Source: an uncultured Collinsella sp.
GTDB taxonomy: Bacteria > Actinomycetota > Coriobacteriia > Coriobacteriales > Coriobacteriaceae
Assembly (NCBI GenBank): GCA_900549245.1
Contig: URNQ01000020.1
Span: forward strand, 1-15,173
Length of the DNA stretch: 15,173 nucleotides
Direction: 5' to 3'
Positions 7,126-13,317 of the stretch are shown piece by piece (position 1 is the first letter of the stretch; the number at the start of each line of letters is the position of its first letter). The translations under genes were made by a program, and so were the position numbers. The notes beneath the pieces were generated by a model that searched no databases, was not told where the DNA came from, and saw only the letters and a list, made by a program, of their open reading frames with translations.

Positions 7126-8208
7126 TTGAAGAGAAGCAATATGGGCTATGCGTTGGTGCTGATCGCCGCCCTCATGTGGGGAACCATCGGCATCTTTGTT
7201 AACGGAATATCCGCCCTGGGCGTTTCGTCTCAGAGCATGGCGGCCTTTCGCCTGTTGTCGGGTGCCGTCTTGATGGCTCCGGTTTTGGTATTCATGGGTT
7301 GCCAGGGAGGTGCTCGTGAGGGAAAAGCCTCGGGTCCCATGGCGCTGTTCAAGGCAAGTCCTAAAGAGCTCGTCCCCTGCGCACTTGTCGGTATCGTCGG
7401 TTTGGCCGTCGCCAACACCTGCTATTACGAGTGCATGGGCGAGGTGGGCATGTCCACGGCCTCGGTGCTGCTCTATACCTCGCCGGTGTTTGGCGTCATG
7501 CTCGGCCGCGTGCTTTATCGCGAGGGCGTGACCCCCAACAAGCTCGTCGCCATCATCTTTAACATTGTGGGTTGCGTGCTCGCGGTGACGAGCGGGGACC
7601 TGTCCGGTTTCCATTTCTCGACTTGGGGCGTCGCGTCGGGTGTGATCGCCGGACTTTGCGGTGCGTTGCTGGCTGTGTTTAGCCGCATGGCCACCAAGAC
7701 GCTGCATCCGCTGGCGGTGACGTTTTGGGGCTTTGTCTTTGGCGGATGCTTTATGGCTGTGCTTTCTGCTCCGTGGTCCGATGTAGCCGCGGCAATGTCC
7801 CCGCAGCTCATTCTGCTGTTCGCGGGCTTTGGCTTTATTCCGACGGCTCTTGCGTACATCTTCTATATGCAGGGCCTCTCTATGGACCTCGAGACGTCGA
7901 AGGTGCCGGTCGTGGCTTCGTTCGAAACCGTGGCGACCGTTCTGGTCGGTATTGGCATCTATGCCGAGTCCGCCGGCGCAATCAAGGTCCTGGGCATTGT
8001 GCTGGTGCTCGCGTCCATCCTGATCATGAACACCGACTTCTCCAAGCTGCGCAACAGTGTGTTTGTCGGCCATGTCATTGAGAGCATGACCTTTAAGCCC
8101 AACGCGTGGTGGACGGAGAAATCGCAGGACATGGATCTGTTCCGCGAGCGCACAGGCATCACGCTGGAGCCCACCGTGCAGGAAAGCCCCTGGTACTTCG
8201 TGCGATAG
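7126..8208 (+). CDS. EamA/DMT-superfamily transporter
   Basis: This polytopic membrane protein has about ten transmembrane helices and two EamA repeats (first: MGYALVLIAALMWGTIGIFVNG; second from about FSTWGVASGVIAGLCGALLAVFSR). DMT members mostly export amino acids, metabolites or drugs, and some import. I choose TTG 7126 (360 residues) because AAGGAGG at 7114-7120 is an excellent RBS five bases upstream. The ATG at 7090 would give 372 residues, but it lies next to the promoter -10 and has no RBS. A hydrophilic tail of about 55 residues after the last helix (from about SKLRNSVFVGH) is longer than usual. It shares a promoter element with the PTS operon, so it is probably coregulated; export of the amine freed by deglycation is a guess. 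Confidence 0.88.
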   Translation: MKRSNMGYALVLIAALMWGTIGIFVNGISALGVSSQSMAAFRLLSGAVLMAPVLVFMGCQGGAREGKASGPMALFKASPKELVPCALVGIVGLAVANTCYYECMGEVGMSTASVLLYTSPVFGVMLGRVLYREGVTPNKLVAIIFNIVGCVLAVTSGDLSGFHFSTWGVASGVIAGLCGALLAVFSRMATKTLHPLAVTFWGFVFGGCFMAVLSAPWSDVAAAMSPQLILLFAGFGFIPTALAYIFYMQGLSMDLETSKVPVVASFETVATVLVGIGIYAESAGAIKVLGIVLVLASILIMNTDFSKLRNSVFVGHVIESMTFKPNAWWTEKSQDMDLFRERTGITLEPTVQESPWYFVR

Positions 8209-8349
8209 GGGGTTGCGCTCGGTGTCCGACCTAGGGTTATCCAGCCAGCGTCGGCCTACCCGGCTCCAACGTTTCAAGTACGTTAAACCCGTCAACGGTC
8301 GATTTTCACCCGCGAACGGTCTTTATACTAATTAGCAATATAAGCAACG

Positions 8350-8375
8350 TATAAGACGTTATAATGACCATAACG
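8350..8375 (+). promoter_or_regulatory. Promoter/operator of the PTS operon
   Basis: A consensus -10 TATAAT (8360-8365) is overlapped by the inverted repeat TATAA-GACG-TTATA (8350-8363) and by TATAATGACCATAACG (8360-8375), the counterpart of the EamA element. AAGACGTTATA (8353-8363) is repeated exactly at 14377-14387, before the second GntR gene. No clear -35 is present. This looks like a regulated promoter with the operator on the -10 box. Confidence 0.6.
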
Positions 8376-8391
8376 AAAAGGAGGAGGCAAG

Positions 8392-9315
8392 ATGAATCAG
8401 ATCATTCTCGCATCTCATGGCGGCCTGGCCGCAGGCGCCAAAGACACGCTCGAGATGGTTCTCGGCGACGTGTCGAACGTCCACGTCGTGTCGCTTGCTC
8501 GTGACGACAAGGAGCCCATCACCAATAAGGTGGACGCCATGATCGCCACGTTCAACGCGGACGACACCGTCTATGTGCTGACCGATATGCTCGGCAGCTC
8601 GGTTAACAACAACATGGTCGAGCTTTCCAAGAACGGCACGAAGTTCACGGTTGTCAGCGGTTTCAACATCCCGCTGGCGCTCACGCTCGCTATGAGCCCC
8701 GCCCCCGTCAAGGGCGCCGAGCTCGCGGCCCTCATCAACGAGGCCCGCACCGGTCTGACCAACCCCAACGCACCGGTCGAGGTTGCTGCGGCTCCCGCCA
8801 AGAAGGCTAAGGCGCCCCGTCACAGCTCCGGTCCCGCCAAGATCGTCCTCGCACGTCTTGACTACCGTCTGCTGCACGGCCAGGTCGTCTTTACCTGGAC
8901 CACCAAGGTTCAGGCCGAGCGCATCATCGTCGTCGACAACGCTGCCGCCAACGATGACATCAAGAAGGGCGCTCTTAAGCTGGCCAAGCCCCAGGGCGTG
9001 CGTCTGAACGTCTTTACCGTCGAGCGTGCCCTCGCCAAGATGGACAAGCTCAACACCCTCGGCGAGCGCGTCATGTTCGTCTTTGGCAACACGGCCGAGA
9101 TGCTGCAGTTCTGCCAGGGCTACAAGCTCGACGCCATCAACCTGGGCGCCACCGCCAACCACGACGGTGCCGATCAGATTGGCGGCAAGGACAGCTCCGT
9201 CTTCCTCGACGCCACCCAGAAGGCCGACGTCAACCAGCTGCTCGACATGGGCATCAAGCTCTACGTCCAGCAGACCCCTACGTATCAGAGCGTCGACATC
9301 GACGCCAAGCTGTAA
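8392..9315 (+). CDS. PTS mannose-family fused EIIA-EIIB component
   Basis: This 307-residue soluble phosphocarrier has the ManX arrangement. The EIIA domain (about 1-120) carries His9 in ILASHGGLAAG, which receives phosphate from HPr. An Ala/Pro/Lys linker (about 125-148) follows. The EIIB domain (about 149-307) carries His162 in RLDYRLLHGQVVFTW, which passes phosphate to the incoming sugar. It is the first gene of EIIAB-EIIC-EIID and has a strong RBS (AAAGGAGGAGG, 8377-8387). The mannose family includes permeases for mannose, sorbose, glucosaminate and, in the Salmonella gfr operon, fructoselysine and glucoselysine. The flanking deglycases point to the last of these. HPr and enzyme I are not in the window. 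Confidence 0.95.
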   Translation: MNQIILASHGGLAAGAKDTLEMVLGDVSNVHVVSLARDDKEPITNKVDAMIATFNADDTVYVLTDMLGSSVNNNMVELSKNGTKFTVVSGFNIPLALTLAMSPAPVKGAELAALINEARTGLTNPNAPVEVAAAPAKKAKAPRHSSGPAKIVLARLDYRLLHGQVVFTWTTKVQAERIIVVDNAAANDDIKKGALKLAKPQGVRLNVFTVERALAKMDKLNTLGERVMFVFGNTAEMLQFCQGYKLDAINLGATANHDGADQIGGKDSSVFLDATQKADVNQLLDMGIKLYVQQTPTYQSVDIDAKL

Positions 9316-9351
9316 TCAACCAGGCTTTTGCCTGACTGAAAGGAGAAGGGT

Positions 9352-10146
9352 ATGAATACGTTCATCAGTGCGGTGCTCGTCGGCCTCGTCGGCGTGTTCT
9401 GCATGTGGGACTCCCGCCTGCTCGGTCGTCTTAACTTCGAGCAGCCCCTCGTTGGCGCTACGCTCGTCGGTCTGCTGCTGGGCGATGTGCCCACCGGCCT
9501 TGCCGTCGGTGCCGCCGTCGAGCTCGTGTCCATGGGCCTGGTGCAGGTCGGCGCCGCCGTTCCGCCCGATATGGTCCTGGGCGGCATCGTGGCCGCTGCC
9601 TTTGCGTGCCTGACCGATGCTTCCGCCGAGACCGCCATGACGATCGCCATCCCGGTCGCCGTCCTGGGTCAGCTCCTCGGCATCGTGTTCCGTTCCATCA
9701 TCGCCGCTCTCACCCATGTGGCAGACAGCGCGATCGATAACGGAAAGTTCAAGACTGCCTACCGTATGCACATCTGCGCCGGCTCCGGTCTGTACGCCGT
9801 CATGTACTTCCTGCCGATCTTCCTCGCCGTCTTTGTTGGCACCGACCTGGTTCAGGCCATCGTCAACATGGTTCCCGAGTGGCTGTCCACTGGTCTTAAC
9901 GTTTCGACCAAGATCATGACCGCCTACGGCTTGGCCCTGCTGCTCACCATGATGATCAAGAAGGGTATGACTCCGTTCCTGTTCATCGGTTTCCTGCTCG
10001 CCGCTTACCTCAACCTGTCCGTCATCGCGGTCGCTCTGATCGGTGTGTGCCTGGCTGTCGTCTTCATGGGCTTCAAGTTCAACGGTTCCCATGCAGCCGC
10101 CGGTGTCGATTCCGACTACGATCCGCTCGAAGACGACGAAGACTAA
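9352..10146 (+). CDS. PTS mannose-family EIIC component
   Basis: This 264-residue membrane protein of the ManY/SorA (EII-Sor) family forms part of the transport channel with EIID. Conserved stretches are the start MNTFISAVLVGLVGVFCMWD, NFEQPLVGATLVGLLLGDVPTG, and the AAVELVSMGLVQVGAAVPPD region near 54-73. It is nearly all hydrophobic, with an acidic tail (VDSDYDPLEDDED). The RBS is AAAGGAGAAGGG, just before the ATG. It lies 36 bases after the EIIAB gene and 13 bases before the EIID gene, so all three are clearly one transcript. Confidence 0.95.
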   Translation: MNTFISAVLVGLVGVFCMWDSRLLGRLNFEQPLVGATLVGLLLGDVPTGLAVGAAVELVSMGLVQVGAAVPPDMVLGGIVAAAFACLTDASAETAMTIAIPVAVLGQLLGIVFRSIIAALTHVADSAIDNGKFKTAYRMHICAGSGLYAVMYFLPIFLAVFVGTDLVQAIVNMVPEWLSTGLNVSTKIMTAYGLALLLTMMIKKGMTPFLFIGFLLAAYLNLSVIAVALIGVCLAVVFMGFKFNGSHAAAGVDSDYDPLEDDED

Positions 10147-10159
10147 GGAGGAACACACT

Positions 10160-10993
10160 ATGGCAACCGCAACCAAGGACGTGTCCCTGAACAAGAAGGT
10201 CAGCCAGTTCTTCTGGCGCTCCTGGGCCATCCAGGCCTCTTGGAACTACGAGCGTCAGATGAACATGGGCTTCCTCTACGGCATGGTTCCCACGCTCGAT
10301 CGCCTCTATCCGGACGAGTCCGACCCCAAGCAGCTCGCTGCTAAGAAAGAGGCTTACCACCGTCACATGGCGTTCTACAACTGCACCCCGCAGACGAGCG
10401 CTTTCATCCTGGGCCTCTCCGCCTCCATGGAGGAGGAGTACGCCAAGGATCCCGAGAACTTCGACCCCGATTCGATCAACGCGGTCAAGACCTCCCTCAT
10501 GGGTCCGCTTTCCGGCATCGGTGACTCCTTCTTCCAAGGCACCATCCGCGTTATCGCCTTTGGTCTGGGCGTTCAGCTGGCTCAGCAGGGCTCCATCATG
10601 GGCCCGATCCTGGCCATGCTCATCTCCATCGTCCCCTCCGTGCTGATCACTTGGTTCGCAGCCAAGATGGGCTATCAGGGCGGCCACGAGTACCTGAGCA
10701 AGCTTCAGGGCGGCGACCTCATGGAGAAGCTCATGTATGTCTGCGGCATCGTGGGTCTTATGTCCGTGGGCGGCATGATCGCCACACTGATCGGCGCCAC
10801 CACCCCGCTGCAGTTCGCTGAGGGCACCGTCGTGATTCAGGACATCCTGGACGGCATGATGCCCCAGATGATCTCCCTTGGCCTCACCGGCCTTATGTAC
10901 TGGCTCATCAAGAAGAACGTCAACACCGGTTGGCTTCTCGTGATCGCCATCGTGGGCGGCATCGCCCTCTCCGCGGCCGGCATCCTGGCCTAG
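10160..10993 (+). CDS. PTS mannose-family EIID component
   Basis: This 277-residue ManZ/EIID-family protein is the partner of EIIC in the membrane. Signs are FWRSWAIQASWNYERQMNMGFLYGMVP at the N-terminus, FYNCTPQTSAFILGLSASMEEEY near residues 70-95, GPLSGIGDSFFQGTIRVIAFGLG near 115-138, and several hydrophobic helices at the C-terminal end. The start is ATG 10160, seven bases after AAGGAGG (10145-10151). The frame is open upstream into the EIIC gene, but that extension has no RBS and is unlike EIID. No separate accessory PTS gene follows. Confidence 0.95.
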   Translation: MATATKDVSLNKKVSQFFWRSWAIQASWNYERQMNMGFLYGMVPTLDRLYPDESDPKQLAAKKEAYHRHMAFYNCTPQTSAFILGLSASMEEEYAKDPENFDPDSINAVKTSLMGPLSGIGDSFFQGTIRVIAFGLGVQLAQQGSIMGPILAMLISIVPSVLITWFAAKMGYQGGHEYLSKLQGGDLMEKLMYVCGIVGLMSVGGMIATLIGATTPLQFAEGTVVIQDILDGMMPQMISLGLTGLMYWLIKKNVNTGWLLVIAIVGGIALSAAGILA

Positions 10994-11027
10994 TCGCGAC
11001 CAAGCGTCTAACCGCTTTCCCCCGGGG

Positions 11028-11058
11028 GCCTGCCTGGCATCCCATACCCCAGGCAGGC
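11028..11058 (+). terminator. Hairpin after EIID, terminator-like or mRNA processing
   Basis: GCCTGCCTGG (11028-11037) and CCAGGCAGGC (11049-11058) form a perfect 10-bp stem with an 11-base loop, 34 bases after the EIID stop. The 3' side is TTCCATCCCC, not a T-run, so termination would be partial at best. It may set the ratio of permease to deglycase 2 mRNA. Confidence 0.5.
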
Positions 11059-11076
11059 TTCCATCCCCAAATGTGT

Positions 11077-11095
11077 CAAAGGGACAGTCCCTTTG
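11077..11095. repeat. Perfect palindrome CAAAGGGAC-A-GTCCCTTTG
   Basis: Two 9-base arms around one central base lie between the EIID and SIS genes. The core GGGAC(A)GTCCC recurs in altered form at 6985-6999, and as halves near 4929-4935 and 12301-12309. A protein-binding site or a dispersed repeat are both possible. Confidence 0.5.
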
Positions 11096-11192
11096 TCGCA
11101 TCCTCAACGGGCCGGCGACTCGGTCCAAATTACGGTAACCCTGCGTGCGTCCGGCAATGTGGCGCCGCAAAAAATCGAAAGGAATGTGTCAG

Positions 11193-12176
11193 ATGTACGA
11201 GATCGACCTTAACCTCCCTAAGCAGATCGTCGCTGACGTCCTGTCCAACCACGAGATCCACAGCGTCGCCTTCGTCGGCTGCGGCGCTTCCATGTCCGAC
11301 CTTTACCCCGCCAAGTACTTCCTGGCCAACAACACGGACAAGCTGAACGTTCAGATCTTCACCGCTAACGAGTTCAACTACGACACGCCTTCCTGGGTCA
11401 ACGAGCACACCTTCGTGATCACCTGCTCCCTCGGTGGCTCCACGCCCGAGACCGTCGAGGCCAACAAGACCGCCAAGAAGCACAACTGCCCGGTCGTCTC
11501 CCTCACCAACAAGGCTGGCTCCGCTCTGACCGTCGATGCCGACCACGTCATCGTTCACGGCTTCCACGCCAACTACGCTGCCAAGTGCGAGAAGCCCGGC
11601 TATGCCATCGCTCTTGCTCTCGAGATCCTTCAGCAGACCGAGGGCTATGACCACTACGAGGACATGATCACCGGCCTCACCAACGTCTTCGATCTCTGCG
11701 AGAACGCCGCTCAGCACTGCAAGAAGCTCGCCAAGAAGTTCGCCGAGGACTTCAAGGACGACAAGATGATCTACTTCATGGCTTCCGGTGCCTCCGAGAA
11801 GATGGCTTATTCTCACGCCGCCTTCCTGTTCACCGAGATGCAGTGGATCGACGCCGCCGCCTACAACACCGGCGAGTACTTCCACGGCCCGTTCGAGGTT
11901 TCCACCGAGGGTAAGCCCTACGTCTTCTTCATGTCCGATGGCGCCACCCGTCCGATGGACGCCCGCGCCCTCACCTTCCTTGAGCGCATGGGCGCCAAGG
12001 TCGCTCTGATCGACGCCAAGGACTACGGCCTGGCTGACGCCGTGCCCGCGAGCGTCGTCACCTACTTCAACCCGCTGCTGCACCTCGCCGTTATGCGCGA
12101 GTACGGCAACCAGATCGCCGAGGCCCGTCAGCACCCGCTGACCATGCGTCGCTACATGTGGAAGCTTTCCTACTAA
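11193..12176 (+). CDS. SIS-domain deglycase 2, FrlB/GfrE/FraB-like
   Basis: This 327-residue two-SIS-domain protein is a divergent relative of the 5874-6866 gene, with the same layout and the same C-terminal RRYMWKL ending. The first domain has VGCGASMSDLYPAKYF (28-43) and the phosphate loop SLGGSTPETVEA (79-90). The second has FTEMQWID...NTGEYFHGPFEV, with Glu215 and His231 16 residues apart, almost the FraB positions (214 and 230). It probably cleaves a second 6-phosphorylated glycated amine, as GfrE and GfrF split the work in Salmonella. The start is ATG 11193, nine bases after GAAAGGA (11177-11183). ATG 11184 is too close to the RBS, and the upstream GTG 11145 lacks one. It lies 199 bases after EIID and is followed by a strong terminator. 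Confidence 0.85.
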   Translation: MYEIDLNLPKQIVADVLSNHEIHSVAFVGCGASMSDLYPAKYFLANNTDKLNVQIFTANEFNYDTPSWVNEHTFVITCSLGGSTPETVEANKTAKKHNCPVVSLTNKAGSALTVDADHVIVHGFHANYAAKCEKPGYAIALALEILQQTEGYDHYEDMITGLTNVFDLCENAAQHCKKLAKKFAEDFKDDKMIYFMASGASEKMAYSHAAFLFTEMQWIDAAAYNTGEYFHGPFEVSTEGKPYVFFMSDGATRPMDARALTFLERMGAKVALIDAKDYGLADAVPASVVTYFNPLLHLAVMREYGNQIAEARQHPLTMRRYMWKLSY

Positions 12177-12207
12177 TCACAAGTAAGTAGACCTTACGGG
12201 TTGATTG

Positions 12208-12246
12208 AGAGGGGATGGGGTTTGCGCCCCGTCCCCTTTTTGCTTT
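12208..12246 (+). terminator. Intrinsic terminator closing the PTS-deglycase operon
   Basis: GGGGATGGGG (12211-12220) pairs with CCCCGTCCCC (12227-12236) over a 6-base loop, with one T-G pair, followed by TTTTT and GCTTT. A-T pairs at the base extend the stem. It separates the deglycase operon from the HAD gene. Confidence 0.93.
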
Positions 12247-12332
12247 GGGGGCGTGCCCGTTGCGTCACAAAACCCCAGATAAAACCTACCAAAATAAACC
12301 TGTCCCTTTTTGGCAGGTGGGAGGAGATGCGT

Positions 12333-12962
12333 ATGATCAAGGCAGTGCTGTTTGACATGGACGGCGTGCTGGTCGATACCGAGTGGTTCTACAACCGCCG
12401 TCGCGTGGCGTTTATGGAAGAGAAGGGGTTCCACTTTGACGAGATCCCCGATCTTTCGGGGTCTAACGAGCCCGCCATTTGGGAGGCGCTAGTTCCCGAC
12501 GATATTGAGCTGCGCGAGCGCCTGCGCGTGGAGTACAAGCAGGTCTACAGCCCGGACCACCCCGTTCCGTATGCCGAGCTGCTCAACGAGCAGACGGAGC
12601 CGGTGATGCGTGAGCTGCGCGAGCGCGGCGTGAAGTGTGCCATCGCGAGCTCGTCCTATCGCGAGTTGATCGACGAGCTGGTGGAGATTGCCGGCATCGC
12701 CGACGTGCTGGACTACACCATCAGCGGCCACGAGTGCAGTGCGTTTAAGCCCGACCCCGAGATCTACCTGCGCGCCATGGAGGCACTGGGGGTGGAGCCT
12801 GCCGAGTGCCTGGTTATCGAGGACTCGCCTTTGGGTATCGAGGCCGGCAAGCGTTCCGGCGCCCGTGTCCTGGCGCTGCGTCCGCACAAGGGCGTCAACC
12901 TGGATCAATCGCGAGCCGATGCCGTTATCGACAATCTGACCGACATTTTGGCCGCTCTGTAG
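12333..12962 (+). CDS. HAD-family phosphatase, beta-phosphoglucomutase-like
   Basis: This 209-residue haloacid dehalogenase superfamily hydrolase has a helical cap after motif I. Motif I is FDMDGVLVDTE, with nucleophile Asp8 and acid/base Asp10. Motif II is AIASSSYRE, with Ser106. Motif III and IV are KPDPEIYL with Lys139 and LVIEDSPLGIEAG with Glu163-Asp164. This subfamily acts on small phosphate esters, often sugar phosphates, or isomerises them. The start is ATG 12333, eight bases after GGAGG (12320-12324); the in-frame ATG 12327 is only two bases from it. It stands after a strong terminator, so it is probably not part of the deglycase operon. The substrate is unknown. Confidence 0.88.
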   Translation: MIKAVLFDMDGVLVDTEWFYNRRRVAFMEEKGFHFDEIPDLSGSNEPAIWEALVPDDIELRERLRVEYKQVYSPDHPVPYAELLNEQTEPVMRELRERGVKCAIASSSYRELIDELVEIAGIADVLDYTISGHECSAFKPDPEIYLRAMEALGVEPAECLVIEDSPLGIEAGKRSGARVLALRPHKGVNLDQSRADAVIDNLTDILAAL

Positions 12963-12970
12963 CGTTGATT

Positions 12971-13008
12971 CACCGCAAAAAGCACGGGTTCAAACGTTTT
13001 TTGCGGTG
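12971..13008. repeat. Hairpin CACCGCAAAAA/TTTTTGCGGTG after the HAD gene
   Basis: Perfect 11-base arms (12971-12981 and 12998-13008) with a 16-base loop lie 8 bases after the HAD stop. The T-run is inside the stem rather than after it, so it is not a classic terminator, though the position fits 3'-end formation. The arms share CACCGCAA/TTGCGGTG with the hairpin at 6903-6969. Confidence 0.6.
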
Positions 13009-13056
13009 GACTGGCTCGATTTGGTTTCGATTTGGTCCGTTTGGCTTCGACTCAGA

Positions 13057-13180
13057 CTAAGTGAGTAGACTTTTTAGCGCAGGCCGAGCACAAAGCGTAT
13101 CTGCCTTAGCAAAACCGCAGGTCGCAGAGGTGGCTATTTTTGGGTGTGCTCGGCAGATCGCAAAAAGTCTACTCACTTAG
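13057..13180. repeat. 124-base inverted-repeat element
   Basis: The outer arms CTAAGTGAGTAGACTTTTT (13057-13075) and their exact reverse complement (13162-13180) form a perfect 19-bp stem. Inside, after a one-base bulge, GCG/CGC can pair (13077-13079 with 13159-13161). Then GCCGAGCACA (13083-13092) pairs with TGTGCTCGGC (13145-13154), giving about 32 pairs around a 52-base centre. No open frame and no target duplication are seen. A run of ATTTTT follows on the plus strand, so terminator use is possible. A small non-autonomous element or a structured RNA are alternatives. Confidence 0.75.
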
Positions 13181-13263
13181 ATTTTTGCCCTTTGGTCGTA
13201 GGAGTTGCTGGTCCCGTTTTGGTTGTCGAGAGAGGGTGAATTGAAGCGCCCTCTGTCGCTCCA

Positions 13264-13272
13264 TGCTACAAT
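13264..13272 (+). promoter_or_regulatory. Extended -10 promoter for the YitT-family gene
   Basis: TGC-TACAAT fits an extended -10 box (TGnTACAAT), 45 bases before the GTG start. No clear -35 sits at 17 bases; TTGAAG at 13241 is 20 bases away. Extended -10 promoters can work without a good -35. Confidence 0.5.
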
Positions 13273-13317
13273 CGCCGGCATGCCCCACAACTACATCTGC
13301 CTTCGAAGGGAGCCTAC

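Larger units (their letters stand above)
12963..13317. other. 355-base intergenic region without a gene
   Basis: No convincing coding sequence is seen. The stretch holds the hairpin at 12971-13008, a T/G-rich run with repeats of TTTGG and TTCGA (13008-13050), the large inverted-repeat element at 13057-13180, and the promoter and RBS of the YitT-family gene at its right end. Confidence 0.7.

Noticed and set aside
10043..10159. N-terminal extension of EIID into the EIIC gene
   Set aside because: The extra 39 residues are unlike EIID and lack an RBS; ATG 10160 has AAGGAGG at the right distance.
12201..12332. N-terminal extension of the HAD protein
   Set aside because: It would be translated from the operon terminator hairpin, and motif I (FDMDGVLVD) normally lies within the first ten residues, as it does from ATG 12333.
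12333..12962. HAD phosphatase as a member of the deglycase pathway
   Set aside because: A strong terminator separates it, the shared promoter elements are absent, and its codon use follows the flanking genes instead.
13081..13150. tRNA-like gene inside the 124-base element
   Set aside because: No T-loop (GGTTCAA-type) or acceptor pairing is found there; the pairing is explained by the long inverted repeat.
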